Assembly (NCBI GenBank): GCA_963704455.1
Contig: OY969905.1
Coordinates: 310,001-374,000 of the forward strand
Source of the DNA: DASTCZ01 sp963704455
Lineage (GTDB): Bacteria > Acidobacteriota > Terriglobia > Acidiferrales > UBA7541
Length of the DNA stretch: 64,000 nucleotides
Direction: 5' to 3'
Under the pieces are notes generated by a model, which saw only the letters and a list, made by a program, of their open reading frames with translations, was not told the DNA's origin and did no database searches. Positions 41,028 to 50,577 of the stretch are shown here, piece by piece (positions within the stretch are counted from its first letter, which is position 1; each line of letters begins with the position of its first letter). Made by a program: the position numbers and the translations under genes.

Positions 41028-42089
41028 ATGGTCCTGAATAAATGGATGCTTTTGATTACAATTGTGCTGTTTTTCCCCCTCCAGGCATTTGCGACAGGCC
41101 AGAATGATCAGCAGGCCTATTGCACCTACGTCATGGAGCAGGCTCAGGCCGAGCGGGACTTGCTGCGCACACCCGTTGCCTCTGCAGGCTTCACTCAACC
41201 GGAGACTGGCCTGCCGATGCAGGTCGTAGGGGGAGCCTCTCTAAGTCTTTCGGATGTTAGGAAAGCCAGTTTGACGATGGATGCAGCCCGCAAGAACTGT
41301 GAGCTCTACACCGCTTCGTCTCAGGCCCAGCAGGAAACCCAGTATGCGATGGCCAGCCTCGAAAGAGAAGCTCTACGGAACAGGCTCGCCCTGATCGAAC
41401 AGGCTTCGAAGTCGCTCGACGCCCTGATGGAAAAAACTTCGAAGATGGTGGAAGCCCAGGATGCCACCAGAGTCATGCTCTTCTCCCTCCAGACGACAAA
41501 GATCAAGCTCGATGCAGACCGGGCCGACACCCAATCGAAAATCACCGCGATTTATGTCCCGAAGTTGAGTGACGAACCATTGAAGAACCTGGTCGCAGAA
41601 AAAGAGAAAGATGAAGCGGACGAGCAAAAAGCGCTGAATAAGTTAAGCCGTCAAAGCGAATGGGACGTCGCTCTTTCCATTGGCGTCCATCAGCAGGTCA
41701 ATCCGGTCGCCCTGGGAGCCCAGCCGTATGGACAGGTCAGCGTTAGTTACAATTTCGGCAGCCGCGCGGTCGATAGGCATCTGAATCGTGCTGCGGAAGC
41801 CCACGACGAATGGAAGAAGGTCCAAGAGGGCGATGTTGCGCGCACCATGGAAGTACTTCGCCAGCAACTCGCCGACAGCGTCTCGGTGCAAGAAGCCAAG
41901 CTCAAATCTCTGCAGGAAGAAAGCAGACAGATCGACAAAAACCTTCAGATGGTTCTCACAACGGAAACCTCGGCTGCCCTCGACTTCCAAAACCAATTGA
42001 CCGCCGCCCAACTGCTTTTGGAAATCGAAAGCGGGGATTCCTCATTTAGGCTTGGCCGGCTGCGGGAGTATCTTGCAAAGAATTACTAA
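41028..42089 (+). CDS. Exported coiled-coil (TolC-like?) protein
   Basis: 353 residues. The signal peptide is MVLNKWMLLITIVLFFPLQAFA, with AAGGAGG 6-7 bases before the ATG. The mature part is mostly alpha-helical: two long coiled coils (about 85-200 and 245-350) separated by a short beta segment, SEWDVALSIGVHQ...GQVSVSYNFGSRAV. Alternating helices with a beta strand pair resembles one TolC/OEP repeat, so a periplasm-spanning or outer-membrane role with the two preceding proteins is possible. It lies 11 bases after its neighbour. No family can be named with certainty. Confidence 0.65.
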   Translation: MVLNKWMLLITIVLFFPLQAFATGQNDQQAYCTYVMEQAQAERDLLRTPVASAGFTQPETGLPMQVVGGASLSLSDVRKASLTMDAARKNCELYTASSQAQQETQYAMASLEREALRNRLALIEQASKSLDALMEKTSKMVEAQDATRVMLFSLQTTKIKLDADRADTQSKITAIYVPKLSDEPLKNLVAEKEKDEADEQKALNKLSRQSEWDVALSIGVHQQVNPVALGAQPYGQVSVSYNFGSRAVDRHLNRAAEAHDEWKKVQEGDVARTMEVLRQQLADSVSVQEAKLKSLQEESRQIDKNLQMVLTTETSAALDFQNQLTAAQLLLEIESGDSSFRLGRLREYLAKNY

Positions 42090-42166
42090 TAGATTTGACT
42101 GATGTTCTTTCGTCAACGATTTACGGAATTACGGGCCGAAGTGGTGCGCGCCGATACGACACAAAT

Positions 42167-42191
42167 GGTTCGACTCTCACGCGCATTAGCC
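42167..42191. repeat. Possible degenerate selC 3' end
   Basis: GGTTCGACTCTCACGCGC and the following ATTAGCC align with the selC 3' end GGTTCGACTCCCACACGC-TTCCGCC, with about five mismatches over 25 bases. It lies just after the three-gene polysaccharide unit. If real, that unit is a second element placed in tandem at selC. The T-loop core GGTTCGA is common to most tRNAs, so the match could be chance. Confidence 0.3.
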
Positions 42192-42225
42192 AGAGTCCAG
42201 TTGATTTCTTATGGAGGGTAAGGCG

Positions 42226-43455
42226 ATGCGATCCTTGCGATGTGTGCTTGTGATTTTGTTGATGGCGGCGTGCGCGGTGGCGGTTGCCGCACCGGGAGCG
42301 CGAGTTGTCATCGCTGTAGGCACGCTCTTCGATGGGCGCGGACGCGTGATTCGCAATACGCGCGTGGTCGTCGAAGGCTCGAAGATCATTGCGATTGACC
42401 CCAAGGCCGGCCCTGTGGATTACGACTTGCGCGGCATGACTATCATGCCAGGTTGGATTGATGTCCACGTCCACATCAACTGGCATTATGACGCGAACCG
42501 TAAATCTGTCAGCAGCGACGCAAAGCCGGAAGATGCGGCGCTTTTCACGGCGCAGGACGCGTGGATCACATTGCAAGGCGGTTTCACCACAGTGCAAAGC
42601 GTCGGCGCTGCGATTGACGGAGTCGTGCGCGATCGAATCAACAGCGGGTTTCTTCCTGGGCCAAGAATTCTTACCTCGCTTAGGCAAATCACCAACCGCA
42701 GCGGCGAACCGGATGCACTGCGCGCACTCGTGCGGCAAACGAAGGCTGAGGGTGCGGACGTAATCAAACTGTTTGCTACCACTGGTTTGGGTGCGGGGGG
42801 AAACCAGAGCATGACGGATGAGCAAATCCAAGCCGTTTGCAGTGAAGCGAAGGCCGTGGGATTACGCGCCGTGGTCCACGCAATTGGCGATGCCGGGGCG
42901 CGCGCGGCAGTGCTGGCGGGCTGCACGTCCATCGAGCACGGGACCTTCCTGCAGAATGAGACGCTCGAATTGATGGCGCAACGCGGGACTTACTTCGATC
43001 CGAACCTGCTTGTTCTGCACAACTACCTCGATAACCGCGACAGTTTCACTTTCACACCAGAAACGCTCGCGACTCTGGAGAAGGGAATTGCTCCAACGAT
43101 TGACGCGCTGCAGCGCGCCCGCGCTCATGGCGTGAAGATATTGTTCGGCACGGATGCCGTCGCTGGCTCGCACGGACGGAATGCCGAGGAGTTTATTTAC
43201 CGCGTGCAGGATGCGCACGAAAAGCCGATGGATGCGCTCATCAGTGCGACCTCTCTTTCGGCCGAATCGCTGGGATTGGGCGATCAGATTGGCAGCATCG
43301 CTCCCGGATTCGAGGCGGATCTGGTCGCAACCGATGGCAACCCGCTGGATGACATTACTGCCGTGCGGCGCGTGGTGTTTGTAATGAAGGGCGGGAAAGT
43401 CTACAAGAACATTTCTAGCAACGCGGGTTCCACGGCGCCCAGGACAAAGCAATAA
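42226..43455 (+). CDS. Exported metal-dependent amidohydrolase
   Basis: A 409-residue amidohydrolase of the imidazolonepropionase-like/prolidase-like group with an N-terminal export signal (CVLVILLMAACAVAVAAPG). Metal-site motifs are PGWIDVHVHINWH (HxH), VIKLFATTGLGAG (the Lys carried or replaced in this subgroup), VVHAIGDAGARAA, SIEHGTFL and ILFGTDAVAGSHG (Asp). GLGDQIGSIAPGFEADLVA is the usual C-terminal beta-sandwich return. The ATG at 42226 has GGAGGG 7 bases upstream; a frame from 42211 would lose that. The likely substrate is a small amide or dipeptide in the periplasm, unproven. Confidence 0.87.
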   Translation: MRSLRCVLVILLMAACAVAVAAPGARVVIAVGTLFDGRGRVIRNTRVVVEGSKIIAIDPKAGPVDYDLRGMTIMPGWIDVHVHINWHYDANRKSVSSDAKPEDAALFTAQDAWITLQGGFTTVQSVGAAIDGVVRDRINSGFLPGPRILTSLRQITNRSGEPDALRALVRQTKAEGADVIKLFATTGLGAGGNQSMTDEQIQAVCSEAKAVGLRAVVHAIGDAGARAAVLAGCTSIEHGTFLQNETLELMAQRGTYFDPNLLVLHNYLDNRDSFTFTPETLATLEKGIAPTIDALQRARAHGVKILFGTDAVAGSHGRNAEEFIYRVQDAHEKPMDALISATSLSAESLGLGDQIGSIAPGFEADLVATDGNPLDDITAVRRVVFVMKGGKVYKNISSNAGSTAPRTKQ

Positions 43456-43469
43456 TTTTGCGTGCCCCC

Positions 43470-44285
43470 TTAAATTCCCAACAGATTCGTCTGTAACTTC
43501 TGGTAGCCGTGTTCCGTGGCCCAGAGGTTCAGCGGGATTGTTGCCAGTTCGTCCACTATCGGTTCGGCGTGGCCATCCTTGGTCAGGTCCACTGACTTGA
43601 TGTAATTCTTGCAGGTGTCGCAGGCCTCCACTCGAACGTGCGCAAATTCTTTCGCCGTGTAAACGGCGAGCTTGTACACGTCTTCCTCACCACAGGACGG
43701 GCACACAATCCGGCGATACTCCCACTCCATGCCGCAAAGAAAGCATGCCAGGAATCTTTTCCCGCCGTCGCCCTCCGGCCGCAACACGCCCACAACCGGC
43801 TTGCCGCCGCACAGCGGGCAAATGTTTGGCGTCCCGTGCGGCAGGACCCAGTCGGAATGTTCCGCGAGGTACTCCGCGTATGGCTGCAAAAAGAGCCGGG
43901 CGATCAGCGCGCTGCCAGATGGCAATTCGCTTGTCAAACTCAAATTTGATTCCCAAAACTGTCGCAGGGCTTCCTGCCAGCGGCCACTCCCTTCCCCTCG
44001 CAAAGTTTTTGTCGCCTGCGCAAGCGGTGCGGGAGCAATCTCCTCGATCGATGAAAGGAACGCGCCAAATTTTGGCAGAAGAAGAAACGCATCAAACTCG
44101 CTGCGTAATGACCCTCCCATCCGCCGCACCTTCTCAGTGCCGCAAGATGCCTCAATTTCAGAATAGAGGGATTTCTGACACCGGGTGACCCGCTCGTAGA
44201 ATCTTAGGGCTTCCGCCGCGAAGGGATGCTCGGCGGCCAACTGGTTTGCGCGCCGGATGCGCGCATCCCACTTCCCATCCTTCAT
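43470..44285 (-). CDS. fdhE: Formate dehydrogenase accessory protein FdhE
   Basis: A 271-residue cytoplasmic rubredoxin-like factor needed to mature respiratory formate dehydrogenases. The C-terminal half has four CxxC pairs: CPLCGG, CFLCGM, CPSCGE and CDTCKN, the family's iron-binding cysteines. The end reads LWATEHGYQKLQTNLLG, typical of FdhE. It is last in the operon fdoG-fdoH-fdoI-fdhE, overlapping fdoI by 4 bases. Confidence 0.93.
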   Translation of the reverse strand: MKDGKWDARIRRANQLAAEHPFAAEALRFYERVTRCQKSLYSEIEASCGTEKVRRMGGSLRSEFDAFLLLPKFGAFLSSIEEIAPAPLAQATKTLRGEGSGRWQEALRQFWESNLSLTSELPSGSALIARLFLQPYAEYLAEHSDWVLPHGTPNICPLCGGKPVVGVLRPEGDGGKRFLACFLCGMEWEYRRIVCPSCGEEDVYKLAVYTAKEFAHVRVEACDTCKNYIKSVDLTKDGHAEPIVDELATIPLNLWATEHGYQKLQTNLLGI

Positions 44286-44944
44286 TTCTTGGCCGCGGAG
44301 CTTCGCATCAACTGGTCATACCACACACGGTGATAGCGTTTCGCCCATCCCACTGACACGTCGCCGCGAATCACGGACCCGAATGCGCCGCGCTCCATCG
44401 CCGTTCCCATATAAACATGGATGATGAAAAGCCCGATCGTCAGCAGCGCCGCCACCGGATGCACGATCACCGCGAAATAGCGGACGTAGCGCAGGTTCCA
44501 CGGAACCAGATGCGTGAACCAAAGAATCAGCCCGGAAACAAGCAGCGCCACTCCGCACCAGAAAAATCCCCAGAATAAGAGTTTTTGCCCGGCATTGAAT
44601 CTGTCAGCCGAAGGAACTTTGTCATCTTCATTGCGAATGTAATTCGGCACGGCATCCCAAAACGCTTTATCCGACTTCGATTTCTTCATCTGCGCGCCCC
44701 ACATCCGGTACATCAGGAGCGTTGCAGCCGCAAAAATCAGTCCCGCCCACGGATGCAGTTGACGCGAAACCGTGCCGCCCCCGAGAGCCGCCGCCATCCA
44801 GAATAGCCACGGGCTCCAGAACGCCAGCCCCGTGAGCATCAAGTAAATGTAGGAGAGAGCCGCGAGCCAGTGAATCATGCGTTCGCGATACGAGTAGCGA
44901 AGTACGCGCCCGTTGGGAAGGATCGGTGATTCTGTCGCGCTCAT
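44282..44944 (-). CDS. fdoI: Formate dehydrogenase cytochrome b556 subunit
   Basis: A 220-residue integral membrane subunit that takes electrons from the beta subunit to quinone. Four helices are visible: YRERMIHWLAALSYIYLMLT (haem His), HPWAGLIFAAATLLMYRMWG, FWGFFWCGVALLVSGLILWF, and VRYFAVIVHPVAALLTIGLF leading to IIHVYMGTAMERGAF. The histidines for two b haems are in place. Start at ATG 44944, which overlaps the fdoH stop by 4 bases; the longer frame upstream is antisense-like. Confidence 0.93.
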   Translation of the reverse strand: MSATESPILPNGRVLRYSYRERMIHWLAALSYIYLMLTGLAFWSPWLFWMAAALGGGTVSRQLHPWAGLIFAAATLLMYRMWGAQMKKSKSDKAFWDAVPNYIRNEDDKVPSADRFNAGQKLLFWGFFWCGVALLVSGLILWFTHLVPWNLRYVRYFAVIVHPVAALLTIGLFIIHVYMGTAMERGAFGSVIRGDVSVGWAKRYHRVWYDQLMRSSAAKK

Positions 44945-45843
44945 TGTTTCGTCACCTGCTTTGGGGCTCCTTCGTCCTCGGGAGCTACCTTTGGCCCATA
45001 CCGCAGATAGTGCGCGAAAATGCCTAGCAGCCCGCCGACAATCGCCAGATTGCCCAGCCACTTCAACGGCGACTTCCACGCCCACACAGTCCACGGCACG
45101 CTTGGATTCTTCGGCAGCCCTCCGTATGCCTCGGGGTTCGACGCGTCATGCAACACGTAAATCACGTGCGTTCCGCTGACGCCCGATGGATCGTAAACGC
45201 CCGCTTTCGCAAATCCCGAATGGTCGCGCAATTGAGTAGCGCGCTTTTGTGCCAGTTCCGTCATCTCCGGTTTCGTCCCGAAATGCAGGCAGCCCGTCGG
45301 GCAGGACTTGATGCACGCCGGTTCGAGCCCTTGCGTGACGCGGTCCACGCACAATGTGCACTTGAAAACTTTCTGCGCTTTCGGGCTGAATTTGGGAATG
45401 TTGAACGGACAGCCGCTCATGCAATAGCCGCACCCGATGCAGTGGTCCTGCTGGAAATCCACAATGCCGTTCATGTACTGCACAATCGCGCCTTCGGCGG
45501 GGCACGCAATCAGGCAGCCCGGCTCCTCGCAGTGCATGCACTGGTCTTTGCGCATCAAGAGCTGCAACCCGCCGCCGTCCTCACGTTCGTGTTCGTTAAA
45601 TTTGATCAGGTTCCAGTAATTCCAGGCCGTCTCTGGCATCGTCTGGTACGAGTTGTCAAATGTAGTTTCGTGGAACGTCAACCCATTCCACTCCAGGCAG
45701 GCGACTTCGCACGCTTTGCAGCCGATGCAAGTCGTCGTGTCAATCAGCTTGCAGACTTCGAATTCGCGCCGGATTTCGGCCCCGGGCGCGAGCCCGCCAC
45801 TCTTTCCGGAAATCCTTCGAATTTCGAGATTCGCGTTGCTCAT
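44941..45843 (-). CDS. fdoH: Formate dehydrogenase iron-sulfur subunit
   Basis: A 300-residue ferredoxin-type subunit with four [4Fe-4S] binding sets: CIGCKACEVAC near residue 40, CMHCEEPGCLIAC, CIGCGYCMSGC, and CTLCVDR with CIKSC. A C-terminal membrane anchor (WLGNLAIVGGLLGIFAHYL) holds it on the periplasmic side, as in FdnH/FdoH. It carries electrons from the alpha subunit to the cytochrome. Nine bases separate it from fdoG. Confidence 0.94.
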   Translation of the reverse strand: MSNANLEIRRISGKSGGLAPGAEIRREFEVCKLIDTTTCIGCKACEVACLEWNGLTFHETTFDNSYQTMPETAWNYWNLIKFNEHEREDGGGLQLLMRKDQCMHCEEPGCLIACPAEGAIVQYMNGIVDFQQDHCIGCGYCMSGCPFNIPKFSPKAQKVFKCTLCVDRVTQGLEPACIKSCPTGCLHFGTKPEMTELAQKRATQLRDHSGFAKAGVYDPSGVSGTHVIYVLHDASNPEAYGGLPKNPSVPWTVWAWKSPLKWLGNLAIVGGLLGIFAHYLRYGPKVAPEDEGAPKQVTKQ

Positions 45844-45852
45844 CGCGTCCCT

Positions 45853-48800
45853 TTAGGCTTTCTCAACCTTCACGAGAAAGCCCTTAAACTCCGGCGTGTG
45901 CGCGTTTGGGTCAGTCACCGTCGGCGATAACATGTTGATCGGCGTGCGCGCATTTTTGCCTTCATCCTCGGAGATTCCGCGGAAACCCTGGTGAATCGGG
46001 ATTCCGATTTGATGGACCTTCTTGCCATCAATCATCATCGGCTTGATACGGCGCGTGACCATGGCTTTCGCCACGTACGATCCCCTTGCGCTGCTCACCT
46101 TGATCGTTTCGCCGCCGCGGATCCCCATCTCATCGGCCATCTCCGTGGACATCTCAATAAAAGGTTCCGGAATCAATTGCACGTTTACCGGATTATTTTT
46201 TGTCCAGTAGTGGTATAGCTCCGTCAGTCTGAATGTGGTGCACACAACCGTGAAGCCTTGTTCGACGGTTCCGAATTTGTCCGCCGCAGTGGTGAATTTC
46301 TTAATCACCGGGCTGCTGGACCGGTTCGGATGCAGCGGATTCTTGATTGGGCTTTCAATCGGCTCGTAGTGTTCCGGGAACGGCCCCTCAGCGAATGCCG
46401 CCAGCGGCGCAAAAATTCGTCCCACTCCTTCAGGATTCATGATGAACGGGCCGAGGTGATCCTTCGGATGCGAATCAACTTTGAAATCCGGTACGTCGTT
46501 GCCAACCCACTTTTGCGCTGCCTCGCTCCACCACACTTGCCGCCGTTCCGCGTCCCACGGCTTTCCATCCAAGTCGCAAGACGCGCGGTTGTAAAGTACG
46601 CGCCGGTTCGCGGGCCATGACCACGCCCAGTTCGGATAAATCCCGAGCCCTGAAGGGTCCTCCGTCCCGCGCCGCGCCATCTGCGGGCCCGCTTCCGTCC
46701 AGCTCCCGCAATAAATCCAATTCCCGCAAGTTGTCGTGCCGTCGTCTTTCAACCACGCGAAGCCCGGCAATTGCTGTCCCGCTTTAATCACTTGCTGCGT
46801 AACAGGATCTGTGAGATCCGTCAGCGCCTTTCCATTCACCTCTTTCGCAATCTCGGAAAGCGACGGGTGCTGCGCGTCCGTGTAAGGCCAAGTCAAGCCC
46901 AGGATTGGGTCGGGGAATTTGCCGCCGTCTTTTTTGTACAGGTCTTTCACGCGCAGAAAGAGCTGCGCAATGATGTCCTGATCCAGCCGGCAATCTCCCG
47001 GCGGCGGCACGGCCGCATTCTTCCACTGCAGCCACCGCGCCGAATTCGTCATGCTCCCGTCTTTTTCGGCAAAGCCCGCGCAAGGCAGCCTGTACACGGT
47101 GGTCTTGATCTGCTTCATTTCATCGGTCGAGATTCCGGGTGCTTTCCAAAATTCGCTTGTCTCATCCGGATAAATCTCGCCGACTACGAGCCAATCCGCT
47201 TTTTTCAGGGCGTCAATATTTTTTTGCGTGTCCGGCCCGATCATCACGCCATTCATCCCGAACGCGAACATTCCTTTCACATTGCCGCGGTACATGTTGT
47301 CCCAGATCTGCGTCCATCCGTAATTGCGATCCACTCTCGGCAGGAAGTTAAACGCGAAATCGTTCTGCTTCGTTGCTGCGTCGCCATAGAAAGTTTTCAG
47401 CATCGAAACGGTGAACTTCGGCGTGTTCGCCCAATAATTCATGGAGTCCCACACACCAGGCTTCGATGGCGTCGGTGTCACTCTCTTCAGATACGCCGCA
47501 AGATCCGCGTCCGCCGGCGTCACCACTTTCAAGTACCCGGGCAAGTTGTCGAAGATTCCCGCCATGTCCGTGGCGCCCTGAATATTGGAATGTCCGCGAA
47601 GCGCGTTCATGCCTCCACCCGCGCGTCCAATATTCCCCATCAGGAGCTGCAGCATCGCCGCCGTGCGAATGTTCTGCGTCCCAAACGTGTGTTGAGTCCA
47701 TCCCACCGCATAGATGACCGTCGCAACTTTCTTTGTCGCGCCATCTTTGCGGATGGACGTAAAGAGGTCCGCGGCTTTCAGGAATTGGTCCTTCGGAACA
47801 CCCGTGATCCGCTCGACCATCTCCGGCGTATATCGCGAATAATGTTTCTTCAGAAGTTGCAGCACGCACTGAGGGTGCTCGAGCGTCAAATCGTACGCAA
47901 CATTCGGCGGAAGCATAGGCGGCACCGGCGGTGCGCCCGCCATAGGAGGGTTCGCGGCCTTCTCCGGCGCCGGTTTTCCGGATTTGTCGCTGCTTTCCTG
48001 ATAGTTCCAGGTAGCGCGGTCGTAAGTCTTGGTGGTTTCGTCAAACCCTGAATACAAACCATCTTCCGGAAGCTCGAAGCCATCCTTAATCAGGAACGAA
48101 GCGTTTGTGTAGTTGAGGAGGTAATCCTTCGCGATTCGATTATTCTGCAGGGCGTAATTAATCAGGCCGCCGAGAAATGCGATATCCGCCCCGGCCCGGA
48201 TTTGCACGAAGAGGTCGGCTGTCGAAGCAGTCCGCGTGTAGCGCGGATCCACCACGATCATTTTTGCGTTCCGATTCCGCTTTGCTTCGATGGCCCATTT
48301 GAATCCGCATGGATGGTTTTCCGCAGGGTTTCCACCCATGATCAACATCATGTCGGTGTTCTTGATGTCGATCCAGCCGTTCGTCATCGCCCCTCGTCCG
48401 AATGTTGGTCCCAAACTTGAGACCGTGGGGCCATGTCAAACACGGGCCTGGTTTTCCAGGTAGCAGACCCCCAGGCTGCGCATGGTCTTCACGACCAAAA
48501 AGTTGAATTCGTTGGTGTCGGTGCAGCCGCCGGTGAACGCGATGCCTTCGCAGCGGTTTACGGTGTTCCCCGTGGCGTCTTTCTCAACAAAAGTTTCGTC
48601 GCGCGTCTTCTTTACATGCCCCGCGATTTCGCTCAAGGCGTCATTCCACGAAATGTCTTCCCAATCGGTTCCGCCCGGACGGCGCACTTGCGGCTTCAGC
48701 AACCGTCGCTCGTTCAGGATGTCCTGTTCGAGCGATGCGCCCTTCGGGCAAAGCGTCCCCCGGTTAATCGGATGATCTGGATCGCCTTCAACGTGAATCA

Positions 48801-49017
48801 CCTGCGGCGTGACGTTCTTTGCTTTGTCGCCTAGCGTATAGATGATCACGCCGCAGCTCACCGCGCAGTAAGGACACGTGGACCGCGTCTCTGTGGCTCG
48901 TGCAATTTTTAATTCGCGAAGTTGCGCGTAGGCGGGAGCAAGATCAAATCCGAATACCGTAGCGGCTACAGGCGCAAGCGCCGCAACCTTGAAGAACTCT
49001 CGCCGGCTGGTCTCCAT
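45853..49017 (-). CDS. fdoG: Selenocysteine-containing formate dehydrogenase alpha subunit
   Basis: A 1054-residue molybdenum/tungsten bis-MGD catalytic subunit oxidising formate to CO2 in the periplasm. The Tat signal is SRREFFKVAALAPVAATVFG. The [4Fe-4S] motif is STCPYCAVSCGVII...LCPKGAS. At residue 194 the frame meets TGA (48436-48438) in NQARV-U-HGPTVSSLGPTFG, exactly where E. coli FdnG/FdoG carry selenocysteine (QARV-U-HGPT). Downstream, GRGAMTNGWIDIKN and MGGNPAENHP continue the family pattern to the end. The reading as one selenoprotein, and not two broken genes, is supported by the hairpin after the TGA and by selC in the same window. It is the first gene of a four-gene operon. Confidence 0.95.
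48407..48438 (-). promoter_or_regulatory. Selenocysteine UGA with SECIS-like hairpin
   Basis: On the minus strand TGA is followed, after 11 bases, by GGTCTC-AAGTTT-GGGACC, a 6-bp stem (one G-T pair) with a 6-base loop containing GU. E. coli fdhF and fdnG SECIS elements have the same spacing and loop character, and bind SelB. This makes UGA decoding, not termination, the likely outcome. Confidence 0.8.
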
Positions 49018-49225
49018 CCCTGGAACCTCCTGCGCTGCTTCTTCAACAATTGTATTCAGTTGGGCGCATTATCCGGGCGGCAACCAACTCTGTCAACAAG
49101 TTTGCTCCAGATTTAACGAAGTATTCACAATCGGGTATCCCACACCTTCAGAGCCAATTGAAATTCGCAACCCTCAAGTCATAAGGGAAGAGGAGGCTCG
49201 AATAAAACGTCTTGGATTCGGATCT

Positions 49226-50455
49226 TTATTTTGAAGGCGAAGTAATCGACGCCAGCATCGCCGTCACAAAATCGTTCAGCGAACTCCCTCCGCTGATCCA
49301 TCGCACCACCGCGACAATGTCATGCTCCTGGTCAACATAAATAATATTGGCCCCGTTGCCTTCAAAATAGACAACGGTCGCCGGCGCGGCAGGCAGCGGC
49401 TTCCTCTCTGCATTCAGAAACCAATTCGCGAATCCGTAATTCGGATTCGCTACACCCGGCGTGCGTGCCATCTGAATCCATTTCTCCGAGACGATCTGTC
49501 GCCCATTCCAATTCCCGTTGTGCAGAAATAAATATCCGAATCGCGCCATGTCGTAAGCGTTGATGAACATCCCTCCGCCCCAGTGTCCACCTCCGGTCAC
49601 CGATTGCATTTTCTGGCCGTCAATTTCCACCCAGGAATTATCATACCCATACCAACGCCAGGTTGATGACGCGCCAATCGGATCCATCACCTCCTCGCGC
49701 AAGACTTCTTGCAGCGGCCGCCGCCAAATCTGCAGCGCCGCAAGCGCCAGGACATTTACGCGTACGTCGTTGTACTTGTAGTGCGTGCCCGGTTCCCACA
49801 ATTTCCGGTTGGGCCAGTCGGCGGGCTTGTCACCCTCCGGCCTGTCAGCCCAATCCGGTTTTCCCCAAAGAGTCCCTTGCCAGTCGCTGGTTTGGCGTAG
49901 CAGGTAATCCCACTTAATTCCCTGATTGTGTGGCGCTTCGAACAGGTCGACTTCCGGCGGCATGTAATCACGCGCAAGGTCATTCACGTCGTGAATCAAC
50001 CCCCGCTGCCACGCCAGCCCGACCACTGTCGTAAGAAATGTTTTTGTTACGCTGAATGTCATGTCCACGCGGTGCGGATCGCCCCACTCCGCGACGATGT
50101 ACCCATGCCGGATGATGATTCCATTGGCCGCGCCGCGATCCTTTACCGGACCAATTGTCGTATCGAAGGGTTCCCTCGCGCCAAACGTCGTCGCAATGAA
50201 TAGCTTCATGTCCTTTGTCGCAGGATTTTCCTTCGCGATCGCAATCTTCACGGCCTCGTCAAGCTTCGCGGAATCCATGCCCACGTCTTCTGGTTTCTTG
50301 TGCACCCAACTGGACCGCTCCGGAAAATAAGGCGCGGCGGTTTGTGGCGCGCGCGGCGGATTTCCGGCAGCTTTTCCGGCTCCTTGTACCGTAAGGAGCG
50401 ACGCGGCTGCCACGACAAGTAGGGAAGGAGAGAGAATGAGCTTTCGACGGAGCAT
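49226..50455 (-). CDS. Exported class C beta-lactamase-like serine hydrolase
   Basis: A 409-residue exported hydrolase with a signal peptide near ILSPSLLVVAAASLLTVQGA. The serine beta-lactamase/DD-peptidase fold shows SxxK as TFSVTKTF (Ser135, Lys138), the YxN-like motif HYKYND (Tyr228, Asn229), and a later GGGHWGGGMFINAYDMARFG. A typical KTG triad near the C-terminus is not obvious, which is common in esterase-type relatives. It is likely an esterase or amidase rather than a true beta-lactamase. It is transcribed divergently from the methyltransferase gene. Confidence 0.85.
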   Translation of the reverse strand: MLRRKLILSPSLLVVAAASLLTVQGAGKAAGNPPRAPQTAAPYFPERSSWVHKKPEDVGMDSAKLDEAVKIAIAKENPATKDMKLFIATTFGAREPFDTTIGPVKDRGAANGIIIRHGYIVAEWGDPHRVDMTFSVTKTFLTTVVGLAWQRGLIHDVNDLARDYMPPEVDLFEAPHNQGIKWDYLLRQTSDWQGTLWGKPDWADRPEGDKPADWPNRKLWEPGTHYKYNDVRVNVLALAALQIWRRPLQEVLREEVMDPIGASSTWRWYGYDNSWVEIDGQKMQSVTGGGHWGGGMFINAYDMARFGYLFLHNGNWNGRQIVSEKWIQMARTPGVANPNYGFANWFLNAERKPLPAAPATVVYFEGNGANIIYVDQEHDIVAVVRWISGGSSLNDFVTAMLASITSPSK

Positions 50456-50577
50456 GTTTCACCTCACGAGGGTGCCAAGTATACATTCATCTCGGTGCAT
50501 CAGAAAAAGCTGAAACAATTCGTATCGCACGGCCTCAATTTCCGCGTAACTTTTCGAGTCCAAAACAGTTATATTGA

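Noticed and set aside
46771..48051. Plus-strand 426-codon frame opposite fdoG
   Set aside because: Shadow of the certain formate dehydrogenase gene; Arg- and His-rich, with no ribosome binding site.
48436..48438. Nonsense mutation splitting fdoG
   Set aside because: Position, context and hairpin match selenocysteine; selC is present; the downstream half remains fully conserved.
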